Shown in pieces: positions 7,451 to 13,122 of a DNA stretch of 14,212 bases. Each line of letters opens with the position of its first letter. The first letter of the stretch is position 1. Where the stretch lies: NCBI GenBank assembly GCA_016793465.1, contig JAEUJW010000002.1, positions 1 to 14,212 on the forward strand, read 5' to 3'. Source of the DNA: Myxococcales bacterium (GTDB lineage: Bacteria; Myxococcota; Polyangia; Nannocystales; Nannocystaceae). The notes under the pieces are model-generated. The model did no database searches. It was given only the letters and a program-made list of their open reading frames with translations, and was not told the origin of the DNA. Both the position numbers and the translations under genes were made by a program.

Positions 7451-8092
7451 CTACGTCGACCGCGACGTCCGCGCCACGAGGCTGACGCGCAGCCCCTCGC
7501 GCAGGCTGGACACGCTGCGGATGGCCGCGGTCGACCCGTGCTCGACCAGCGAGGCGGCCGCGGCCGCGCCGATGCCGGTAAACAGGCACTCGCCGCCGAT
7601 CAGGCGGATCGCGCCGGCGAGCCGATCGAGGTGGTCGGCGGTGCCGGCGTCGATCGCCTCGATGCCCGTGAGGTCGATGAGCACCCGCCGCGCCCGGCTG
7701 GTGACGACCCGCTCGAGCAGCCGCTCGGTCACCTCGAGCATGCCCGCCTCGTCGACCCGACCGATCAGCGGGACCGCCAGCACCCCGTCCCACACGTCGA
7801 GCACCGGGCTCGACAGCGCCCGGATCTTGGCCCGCTGCTCCTCGATCAGCACCAGCTTCTGCTCGATGTCCGCCTTCGCCCGCTGCAGCGCCGCCATCGC
7901 CTCGTCGCGGGCCGTCTGCGCCTCGCGCAGCTCGCCCAGGAAGATGCGCAGCCCCTCGGCCAGCATCCCGAACGCGTCCTCGCGCGGCGCCTCGAACAGC
8001 GCCAGCGCCTCGTCGAACTCGCCGAGCGACGCCAGCGCGATCACCTCGAGCAGCCGCTCGAGCCGGAGGTCGAGCCCGCGGTCGTCCGTCAC
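7451..8092 (-). CDS. RsbR-like STAS-domain regulator with HAMP-like N-terminus, 213 aa
   Basis: The N-terminal part (about 8–58) resembles a cytosolic HAMP module (LLEVIALASLGEFDEAL, then AEGLRIFLGEL). A coiled coil follows (about 58–93, ending EEQRAKIRALSSP), then a STAS domain (about 94–205) with VLIDLTGIEAIDAGTADHL (137–155) and the IRLIGGECLFTGI segment (162–174). Such proteins belong to RsbR/stressosome-type or anti-sigma antagonist circuits switched by Ser/Thr phosphorylation. The usual acceptor (DT in the VDT-x-TADHL motif) is Ala149 here, and the Thr-bearing position after the PLIG strand is Arg112, so classical phosphorylation control may be lost; T151 remains. The GTG at 8092 is chosen over GTG at 8116 because GGAGG lies 5 nt upstream. 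No partner kinase or sigma gene is adjacent. Confidence 0.85.
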   Translation of the reverse strand: MTDDRGLDLRLERLLEVIALASLGEFDEALALFEAPREDAFGMLAEGLRIFLGELREAQTARDEAMAALQRAKADIEQKLVLIEEQRAKIRALSSPVLDVWDGVLAVPLIGRVDEAGMLEVTERLLERVVTSRARRVLIDLTGIEAIDAGTADHLDRLAGAIRLIGGECLFTGIGAAAAASLVEHGSTAAIRSVSSLREGLRVSLVARTSRST

Positions 8093-8097
8093 GCCCG

Positions 8098-8102
8098 CCT
8101 CC
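8098..8102 (-). promoter_or_regulatory. Shine–Dalgarno site deciding the STAS start
   Basis: GGAGG 5 nt before GTG 8092 favours this codon over the upstream in-frame GTG at 8116. Confidence 0.55.
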
Positions 8103-8220
8103 GCCGCGCCGCGCACGCGCCGTCGCGAGGCCGCGAAACCTCGTTCGAGGCGCCGGCGCAGCGCACCTCGACCCGCTCTCCCGCGACGCTCCCCGGACGC
8201 TCCCCGACCACGTGCGCCCC

Positions 8221-8249
8221 AGGATAGGGGGAGCCGGGGCCGATGTCAG
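8221..8249 (-). promoter_or_regulatory. Strong sigma-70-like promoter of the STAS gene
   Basis: CTGACA (8249–8244), a 17-bp spacer and TATCCT (8226–8221) give the best housekeeping-type promoter in the window. Transcription would start near 8214, giving an untranslated leader of about 120 nt before GTG 8092. This fits the Shine–Dalgarno site that this gene has and most neighbours lack. The leader contains small GC-rich hairpins and a 40-codon GTG frame (8211–8089) that overlaps the STAS start by GTGA. Confidence 0.55.
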
Positions 8250-8309
8250 CCCGTGTGCACCTCTTTCGTCCGCCCCCGACCGCCGCGCCAGGCGCCGCCC
8301 GCGCTCGCC

Positions 8310-8744
8310 TCAACCCCGCGACCCGACCTCCATCGGCAGCGACCCCCCGTCCTCGCGGTACCGCGGCAGACCGTCGCCGATCGCCTCCCACGCCAGCTTG
8401 TCGAGAGTCCAGGCGTGGTATCGCGGCCCCACCTTGTCGGCCTGCTCGAGCGACGCCACCGTCACGTCGACCTCGTGAGGCTGACGCTCCGTCACGAAGA
8501 ACAGCGACGTCCCGCAGGCCCCGCAGAAGCCCCGCCGCGCGTGCTCCGACGAGCGATACCACGACACCGTGCCCTCGACCGCCAGCCCCTCGCGGCGAAC
8601 CGTCGCCCACGCCACCCCCGGCGACCCTACCGCCCGCCGGCACAGCGAGCAGTGACACACGCACACGGTCGCCGGCGGCCCCGGCACGGTGTAACGGACG
8701 GCGTGGCACAGACACGACCCCGAGAGCGACGCGGACGCGGACAT
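8310..8744 (-). CDS. GFA-family (CENP-V/GFA) zinc-binding protein, 144 aa
   Basis: This small single-domain protein belongs to the family first described from glutathione-dependent formaldehyde-activating enzyme. Zinc ligands are seen as C11-x-C13 (GSCLCHAVRY), C30-x-C32-x2-C35 (CHCSLCRR) and C74-x2-C77 (GFCGACGTSL), the full family pattern in the usual spacing. HEVDVTVASLE (90–100) and the PRYHAW segment (107–112) are also typical. Length is normal. The substrate cannot be read from sequence; few members have proven glutathione–formaldehyde activity. ATG 8744 is chosen because the domain begins at residue 8, and TATCGT lies 6 bp upstream. The same frame stays open opposite the divergent Rieske gene, which is a GC artefact. 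Confidence 0.9.
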   Translation of the reverse strand: MSASASLSGSCLCHAVRYTVPGPPATVCVCHCSLCRRAVGSPGVAWATVRREGLAVEGTVSWYRSSEHARRGFCGACGTSLFFVTERQPHEVDVTVASLEQADKVGPRYHAWTLDKLAWEAIGDGLPRYREDGGSLPMEVGSRG

Positions 8745-8750
8745 GCGTCG

Positions 8751-8756
8751 ACGATA
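8751..8756 (-). promoter_or_regulatory. −10-like TATCGT of the GFA gene
   Basis: TANNNT hexamer 6 bp before ATG 8744 with no Shine–Dalgarno site. The divergent Rieske gene starts 93 bp away. Confidence 0.4.
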
Positions 8757-8770
8757 GCCGCTTTCGCCGA

Positions 8771-8786
8771 CGCGGGCGAGCCCGCG
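8771..8786. repeat. Perfect hairpin in the GFA–Rieske divergent promoter region
   Basis: CGCGGG–CGAG–CCCGCG, a 6-bp stem with a 4-nt loop, lies between two divergent −10-like boxes and overlaps the expected −35 zone of the GFA promoter. It could be a shared operator. High GC makes chance palindromes common. Confidence 0.25.
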
Positions 8787-8823
8787 CCTCGCACTGTGAC
8801 ACCGCGGCGACAATTCCCCGTGA

Positions 8824-8829
8824 TACGGT
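8824..8829 (+). promoter_or_regulatory. −10-like TACGGT of the Rieske oxygenase gene
   Basis: TANNNT hexamer 8 bp before ATG 8838, identical to the box in front of the dcdV remnant. No Shine–Dalgarno site and no convincing −35 element. Confidence 0.4.
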
Positions 8830-8837
8830 CGCCGCCT

Positions 8838-9986
8838 ATGTCGACACGGGTCCACGCCACCAAGCGCTACATGCGTCCGCCGCCGCAGTACGCCCACGAC
8901 TGGTTCTCGCCGCTGCGCGCGAGCGACGTCGTCCCCGGCAAGATCACCAACTTCGAGTTCATGGGCAACCAGCTCATCGCCTTCCGCGACGCCGCCGGCA
9001 AGGTCGTCGTGCTCGACGCCCAGTGCCCGCACTTCGGCGCCCACCGCGGCATCGGCGGCACCGTCGCCGACGGCTGCGTGCGCTGCCCGTTCCACGGCCT
9101 GCACTTCGACGCCGCCGGCCAGTGCGTCAAGGGTGACTTCGTCAAGGAGGCCCGCAGCCTGCGCCACGTCCGCTCGGCCCCGTGGACCGCCGTCGAGGCC
9201 GCCGCCTCGATCTTCCTGTGGCACGGCGCCGACCGCTCGCGCCCCGACCGCCCGCTGCGCTTCGCCGAGCCCGGGTTCTTCGACGGCTGGAGCCCGCCGG
9301 TCACCAACGCCGGCCGCCGCCTGGCCCCGACCAACGTGTTCTTCCCCACCGAGAACATCATCGACATCCAGCACTTCTACGCCGTGCACCACTGGCAGGT
9401 GAACCGCATCGACCGCGAGCCCGCCGAGGACGCCCGCGGCGACTTCTCGGCGATCATGCACATGACGTGGATCGGCGGGGCCCAGAGCCGAAACCCGCTG
9501 ATCCGCAAGCTCGGCCGGGCCTACCGCAGCGACTTCGAGTTCGACATCGCCGTGCTCGGCCCCGGCATGGCCCTCTCGCACGCCCGCCTCGGCCCCGACC
9601 AGGGCGAGCTCGAGATCATGAACATCATCCTGATCACCCCGGTCAACCCGACCGACTGCCAGATCCGCGTGGTCGCCTCGCTGAAGTACCGCGACCCCGC
9701 CAAGGTCGGCCGCCTCGCCCGCGTCACCCGCCGCCTGTTCGGCTTCGGCCTCGAGGAGGTCCTGGCCCGCGTGTTCCTCGCCATCGCCACCAAGGACTTC
9801 GACGGCGACCAGATGATCTGGGAAAACCGCCAGTTCCTCACCAACCCCAAGCCCCTGCCCGACGACGGCCCCATCATCCCCTACCGCCGCTGGTGCGAGC
9901 GCTTCTGGCCCGCCGACTACCTCCCCGACGTCGAGCACGCCGAGCACGCCGAGCACGCCCCCGAGCCCGCGCTCACCAGCGCCTGA
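8838..9986 (+). CDS. Rieske [2Fe-2S] non-heme iron oxygenase, cholesterol 7-desaturase/KshA-like, 382 aa
   Basis: The N-terminal Rieske domain (about 20–125) binds [2Fe-2S] through C63-x-H65 and C83-x2-H86 (CPHFGAHRG and CPFHGLHFD). The catalytic domain carries the mononuclear iron motif NIIDIQHFYAVHH (173–185), with N173, D176, H179 and H184, and a distal acid near D324 in DQMIWENRQFL. The later IWEN…NPKPLPDDGPI…YRRWCERF arrangement is typical of the KshA and DAF-36/Neverland branch, which acts on sterols and steroids. The enzyme needs an external ferredoxin reductase, and none is encoded here. No membrane helix is obvious, unlike animal Neverland. The exact substrate is an inference. ATG 8838 is chosen because homology begins just after it and TACGGT lies 8 bp upstream. 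The C-terminus carries a triple EHA repeat. Confidence 0.88.
   Translation: MSTRVHATKRYMRPPPQYAHDWFSPLRASDVVPGKITNFEFMGNQLIAFRDAAGKVVVLDAQCPHFGAHRGIGGTVADGCVRCPFHGLHFDAAGQCVKGDFVKEARSLRHVRSAPWTAVEAAASIFLWHGADRSRPDRPLRFAEPGFFDGWSPPVTNAGRRLAPTNVFFPTENIIDIQHFYAVHHWQVNRIDREPAEDARGDFSAIMHMTWIGGAQSRNPLIRKLGRAYRSDFEFDIAVLGPGMALSHARLGPDQGELEIMNIILITPVNPTDCQIRVVASLKYRDPAKVGRLARVTRRLFGFGLEEVLARVFLAIATKDFDGDQMIWENRQFLTNPKPLPDDGPIIPYRRWCERFWPADYLPDVEHAEHAEHAPEPALTSA
9933..9959 (+). repeat. Three tandem copies of a 9-bp unit in the Rieske gene
   Basis: GAGCACGCC occurs three times without spacing and encodes EHA-EHA-EHA near the C-terminus. It is in frame, so copy-number change would not disrupt the protein. 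Confidence 0.8.
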
Positions 9987-10107
9987 TCACCGCGCCACGA
10001 TCGCCAGCTCGACCCGGCGGTCGCCGCAGCCCGGCGACCAGCCAGACGCCGAAGCTCCGCGACCTCACCACGCCACCACGTGTACCACGCCCCGCGGCAG
10101 GATGCGG

Positions 10108-10113
10108 TATATC
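10108..10113 (+). promoter_or_regulatory. −10-like TATATC of the OsmC gene
   Basis: An AT-rich hexamer in a very GC-rich spacer, 9 bp before ATG 10123. It deviates from TANNNT at the last base. If used, it makes 10123 the start rather than 10102. Confidence 0.3.
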
Positions 10114-10122
10114 TCCCGCCGC

Positions 10123-10527
10123 ATGATCGACTGCGCGAGCGAACGCCCGAACGAGCTCCCCCAGGTCCTCCACACCCGCGCGCACAGCTTCCGCGCCGAC
10201 GTGCTCCCGGCCGCCGGCGGCGCCGACTCGGCCCCCGGCCCGCACGACTACTTCGACGCATCGCTGGCCGCGTGCAAGGCCCTGACCGCCCTGGTCTACG
10301 CCAGGAGCCACAACATCCCGCTCGAGCGCGTCGACACCCACGTCGAGCGCGACGACAGCGAGGAGCGCAAGGGCACCTATAAGTTGAAGGTCCGCCTCGC
10401 CTTCCACGGCCCGCTCGACCAGCAACAGCGGCAAAAGCTCTACGACATCGTCGGCCGCTGCCCGCTGCACAAGCTCATGACCACCGCCACCGTCGAGATC
10501 GAGACGGCCCCGCTGGAGCAGCCATGA
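10123..10527 (+). CDS. OsmC/Ohr-family peroxiredoxin-like protein, 134 aa
   Basis: OsmC-family proteins reduce organic hydroperoxides with two conserved cysteines. Here these are C51 in DASLAACKALTALVYA and C113 in GRCPLHKLM. The HSFRADVLPAAGG segment followed by GPHDYFDASL is the usual N-terminal signature. Length is typical. An in-frame ATG at 10102 would add seven residues; 10123 is preferred because the family begins near here and TATATC sits 9 bp upstream. The stop codon overlaps the pirin start (ATGA), so the two genes are translationally coupled. OsmC (cytosolic hydroperoxide defence) and pirin (often quercetinase-like or redox-responsive) make a plausible stress operon. Confidence 0.9.
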   Translation: MIDCASERPNELPQVLHTRAHSFRADVLPAAGGADSAPGPHDYFDASLAACKALTALVYARSHNIPLERVDTHVERDDSEERKGTYKLKVRLAFHGPLDQQQRQKLYDIVGRCPLHKLMTTATVEIETAPLEQP

Positions 10528-11420
10528 CCACCCACGCACCCGGCTCCCTCGAGCTCGTGCTCGGCGCCAAGCGCCGCAGCGTCGGCGACGACGCCGTCGA
10601 CCGCATCCTGCCCGCGGTCCAGCGCCGCCACGTCGGCCCCTACATCTTCCTCGACCACTTCGGCCCGAGCAGCCACCCGCTCAACGTGGCCGCCCACCCG
10701 CATATCGGCCTGGCGACCCTGACGTACCTGCTGTCGGGGGAGATCGTGCATCGCGACAGCCTCGGCAACACCCTCTCGATCCACCCCGGCGAGGTCAACT
10801 GGATGACCTCCGGCCGCGGCATCGCCCACTCCGAGCGCGTACCCCCCGGCTTCACCGCGGCCGGCGGCAGCATCCACGGCCTCCAGATGTGGGTCGGACT
10901 CACCGAGCAGTTCGAGGAGGTCGAGCCCACGTTCGAACACCTCGCCGGCCCCGACCTGCCCACCGTCGCCTTCGACCACGCCGTCGCCCGCGTGATCGCC
11001 GGCGCCGCCTACGGCCAGCACAGCCCGCTGCACGTCTACACCCCGCAGTTCTGCGTCGACCTCCGCCTCACCGCCGGCGCCCGCGTGCCCCTGCCGGGCG
11101 AGCACGAGGAGCGCGCCGTCTACGTCGTCGAGGGCCGCGTCACCGCCGGCGGCGCGCGCCACGAGGCGCGTCACCTCCTCGTCTTCACCCCCGGCGGCGA
11201 GCCCGTGCTCGCGGCCGACGAGGACTGCACGCTCCTCCTCATCGGCGGGGCGCCGATCGCCGGCCCGCACATGTGGTGGAACTTCGTGTCGAGCCGCAAG
11301 GACCGCATCGAGCAGGCCAAGCGCGACTGGGCCGAGGGCCGCTTCACCCTCCCGCCCGGCGACGACCAGGAGTTCATCCCCCTGCCCGCCGGGGCCCCCC
11401 GCCCCGAGCCCATGTCGTGA
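10524..11420 (+). CDS. Pirin-family bicupin protein, 298 aa
   Basis: Pirins are bicupins with one metal site in the N-terminal cupin. The ligands are present as H58 and H60 (AAHPHIGLATLTYLLSGE), H102 and E104 (GRGIAHSE), closely matching the spacing in characterised pirins. The second cupin (about 165–260) lacks a full metal set, as usual. The GEVNWMTSGRGIAHSE and HGLQMWVGL blocks are hallmark motifs. Bacterial members include quercetin dioxygenases and regulators of central metabolism; which applies here cannot be told. A GGAG site lies 5 nt before the ATG, inside the osmC-like gene, and the start overlaps its stop. A stem-loop follows 20 bp after the stop. Confidence 0.93.
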   Translation: MTTHAPGSLELVLGAKRRSVGDDAVDRILPAVQRRHVGPYIFLDHFGPSSHPLNVAAHPHIGLATLTYLLSGEIVHRDSLGNTLSIHPGEVNWMTSGRGIAHSERVPPGFTAAGGSIHGLQMWVGLTEQFEEVEPTFEHLAGPDLPTVAFDHAVARVIAGAAYGQHSPLHVYTPQFCVDLRLTAGARVPLPGEHEERAVYVVEGRVTAGGARHEARHLLVFTPGGEPVLAADEDCTLLLIGGAPIAGPHMWWNFVSSRKDRIEQAKRDWAEGRFTLPPGDDQEFIPLPAGAPRPEPMS

Positions 11421-11439
11421 GCCGACCTCACGCCAGCAC

Positions 11440-11467
11440 ACCCGCGCACCGCATCACCTGCGCGGGT
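11440..11467 (+). terminator. Possible terminator stem-loop after the OsmC–pirin operon
   Basis: ACCCGCGCA (11440–11448) pairs perfectly with TGCGCGGGT (11459–11467) around a 10-nt loop. There is no downstream T-run, so a classical intrinsic terminator is not shown; it may still stall polymerase or protect the mRNA end. It also lies near the −35 zone of the frnE promoter. Confidence 0.35.
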
Positions 11468-11486
11468 CACGGGCGCGCTCCCGGAC

Positions 11487-11492
11487 TACAGT
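11487..11492 (+). promoter_or_regulatory. −10-like TACAGT of the frnE-like gene
   Basis: TANNNT hexamer 7 bp before ATG 11500 with no Shine–Dalgarno site and no clear −35 box. Confidence 0.35.
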
Positions 11493-11499
11493 CCCCGCC

Positions 11500-12222
11500 A
11501 TGCTGAAGCTCACCGTCGACGTCTGGTCCGACATCGCCTGCCCGTGGTGCTACGTCGGCAAGCGGCGCCTCGCCGCGGCCCTCGAGCAACTGTGCGACGG
11601 CGGCCCCGACAGCCCCCGACGCGAGGAGATCGCGGTGACCTGGCGCTCCTTCGAGCTCGACCCCGGCGCCCCGCGCAGCTTCCCGCCCGACCCGCCGTTC
11701 GCCGCGCGCCTCGCCCGCAAGTACGGCTCCAGCCTCGCCGACGCCGAGGCGATGATCGCCCGCATGACCGAGGTCGGCGCCGCCGACGGCCTCGAGCTCC
11801 ACTTCGAGAAGCTCCGCCCCGGCAACACCTTCGACGCCCACCGCCTGCTCCACCTCGCGCGCACCGTCGACCTCCAGGACGCCCTCGCCGAGCGCCTGTT
11901 CTCCGCCTACCTGCGCGACGGCCTCGCCGTCGGCGAGCCCGCCGTGCTCGCCGACCTCGCCGTCGAGGTCGGCCTCGACCGCGCCGAGGTCGAGCGCCTC
12001 CTCGTCAGCGACAGCTTCGCCGCCGCCGTCCGCGAGGACGAACACCTCGCCCGCCAGATCGGCGTCCGCGGCGTGCCGTTCTTCGTGTTCGGCGAGCGCC
12101 ACACCATGTCCGGCGCCCAGCCCGTCGCCGCCCTCGTGTCCGCCATGCAGACCGCCCTCGCCGAGCTCAGCAACGAGACCCTCGTCGAGGGCATGGTCTG
12201 CGGCCCCGACGGCTGCGCCTGA
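11500..12222 (+). CDS. frnE: FrnE-like DsbA-family dithiol oxidoreductase, 240 aa
   Basis: This thioredoxin-fold protein of the DsbA superfamily has the active site C14-P-W-C17 right after the first strand (DVWSDIACPWCYVGKRRL), a helical insertion (about 60–180), and the cis-proline loop GVRGVPFFVF (P193) followed by SGAQP (204–208). No signal peptide is present, so it acts in the cytosol. The C-terminus carries C234-x4-C239 (CGPDGC), matching the second CX4C motif described in Deinococcus radiodurans FrnE, where the two motifs work together in a stress-related disulfide isomerase/chaperone. The paired motifs make this a FrnE rather than a generic 2-hydroxychromene-2-carboxylate isomerase-like protein. 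The next gene starts 5 bp after the stop. Confidence 0.9.
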   Translation: MLKLTVDVWSDIACPWCYVGKRRLAAALEQLCDGGPDSPRREEIAVTWRSFELDPGAPRSFPPDPPFAARLARKYGSSLADAEAMIARMTEVGAADGLELHFEKLRPGNTFDAHRLLHLARTVDLQDALAERLFSAYLRDGLAVGEPAVLADLAVEVGLDRAEVERLLVSDSFAAAVREDEHLARQIGVRGVPFFVFGERHTMSGAQPVAALVSAMQTALAELSNETLVEGMVCGPDGCA

Positions 12223-12227
12223 CCGCC

Positions 12228-13103
12228 ATGGCCCGCGGCACGACCTCTCACTTCGACCTCGAGCCCCCCGAGCAGGGCGACGCGTGGTCCATCCCGTCGT
12301 GGCACGCCCTCGTGTTCCCCAACGACGACGGCGAGCTCCACCACGGCAGCCGCGGCGCGAACCTGCCCGACACCGTGGTCGTGCGCCTGCACGACCGCGA
12401 GGTCGCGCTCGCCGACATCTTCGCCGACACCATCGAGAACCAGTACTGCTGGGACTGCGAGTACTTCCTCACCCTCCGCGTCCGCGAGGTCCTCGAGCCC
12501 GACCTGTGGGCCCTGCTCCCGTGGCCCCACCTCGAGCCCGGCGACGTGTTCGTCGCCTACGACAAGTTCCACGGCCACGAGTACTCGCGCACCCCCGGCG
12601 ACGAGGCCTCGATGAGCTACGGCGGCGACTGGAGCGACCTCCAGGCCTACATCGACGGGTGCTACCCGCGCCCCGAGGGCTCGCGCCCGGCCGGCCCGCC
12701 CTCCGCCACCACCCTGCTGCGCGCCGTGCGGGCCGGCGACGTCGCCCTCGTGCGCGCCCTCCTGGCCGCCGGCGCCGACCCCGGGGCCGGCAGCGACCCG
12801 CCCGGCGCGGCCCTCCGCGCCGTCTCCGTCGATCGCGACACCACCGCCCTGTGGGAGGCGATCGGCCTCGACTCCCCGGCGCTCGTCGAGGCCCTGCTCG
12901 CCGCCGGCGCCTCGCTCCGCCCGCCCTCGCCCGCGCACATGCCCCCGCTGCAGGGCGCCCTGCTCAACCGCCGCCTCGCCGTCGTCCCCGTGCTGCTCCG
13001 CTTCGGCGCCGACCCCGACGCCAGCTTCGACGGTCGCACCGCCCGCGACATGGCCGCCGCCATCGGCCCCGAGGCCCTCGCCCTGCTGCCCCCGCGCCAG
13101 TGA
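12228..13103 (+). CDS. Ankyrin-repeat protein with unrecognised N-terminal domain, 291 aa
   Basis: The C-terminal part (about 159–291) contains ankyrin repeats: TTLLRAVRAGDVALVRALLA with AGADP (161–185), ALWEAIGLDSPALVEALLA with AGASL (207–230), PLQGALLNRRLAVVPVLLR with FGADP (240–263), then a degenerate TARDMAAAIG unit (271–280). The N-terminal 150 residues form a separate soluble domain that I do not recognise. It is rich in Trp and acidic residues, with a conserved-looking block around NQYCWDCEYF (71–80) and GDVFVAYDKFHGHEYS (105–120). Neither signal peptide nor membrane segment is visible. The ATG lies 5 bp after the frnE-like stop with no Shine–Dalgarno site, so translation probably re-initiates from that gene and the two may act together. 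The gene is convergent with the RNA ligase. Confidence 0.85.
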   Translation: MARGTTSHFDLEPPEQGDAWSIPSWHALVFPNDDGELHHGSRGANLPDTVVVRLHDREVALADIFADTIENQYCWDCEYFLTLRVREVLEPDLWALLPWPHLEPGDVFVAYDKFHGHEYSRTPGDEASMSYGGDWSDLQAYIDGCYPRPEGSRPAGPPSATTLLRAVRAGDVALVRALLAAGADPGAGSDPPGAALRAVSVDRDTTALWEAIGLDSPALVEALLAAGASLRPPSPAHMPPLQGALLNRRLAVVPVLLRFGADPDASFDGRTARDMAAAIGPEALALLPPRQ

Positions 13104-13122
13104 CAGCGCCCGCGACGCGCCC

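Noticed and set aside
7521..8837. Upstream extension of the Rieske reading frame
   Set aside because: The frame is open through the STAS and GFA genes, but its translation is low complexity and lacks homology; Rieske homology starts just after ATG 8838.
8745..9956. Upstream extension of the GFA reading frame opposite the Rieske gene
   Set aside because: Same artefact in the other direction; the GFA domain starts within a few residues of ATG 8744.
11544..12227. Upstream extension of the ankyrin-protein frame through frnE
   Set aside because: Arg/Pro-rich out-of-frame translation of frnE; the ankyrin protein begins at ATG 12228.
11467..12938. Long minus-strand frames opposite frnE and the ankyrin gene
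   Set aside because: Gly/Ala/Val/Glu-rich antisense shadows with no motifs, facing genes with clear domains.
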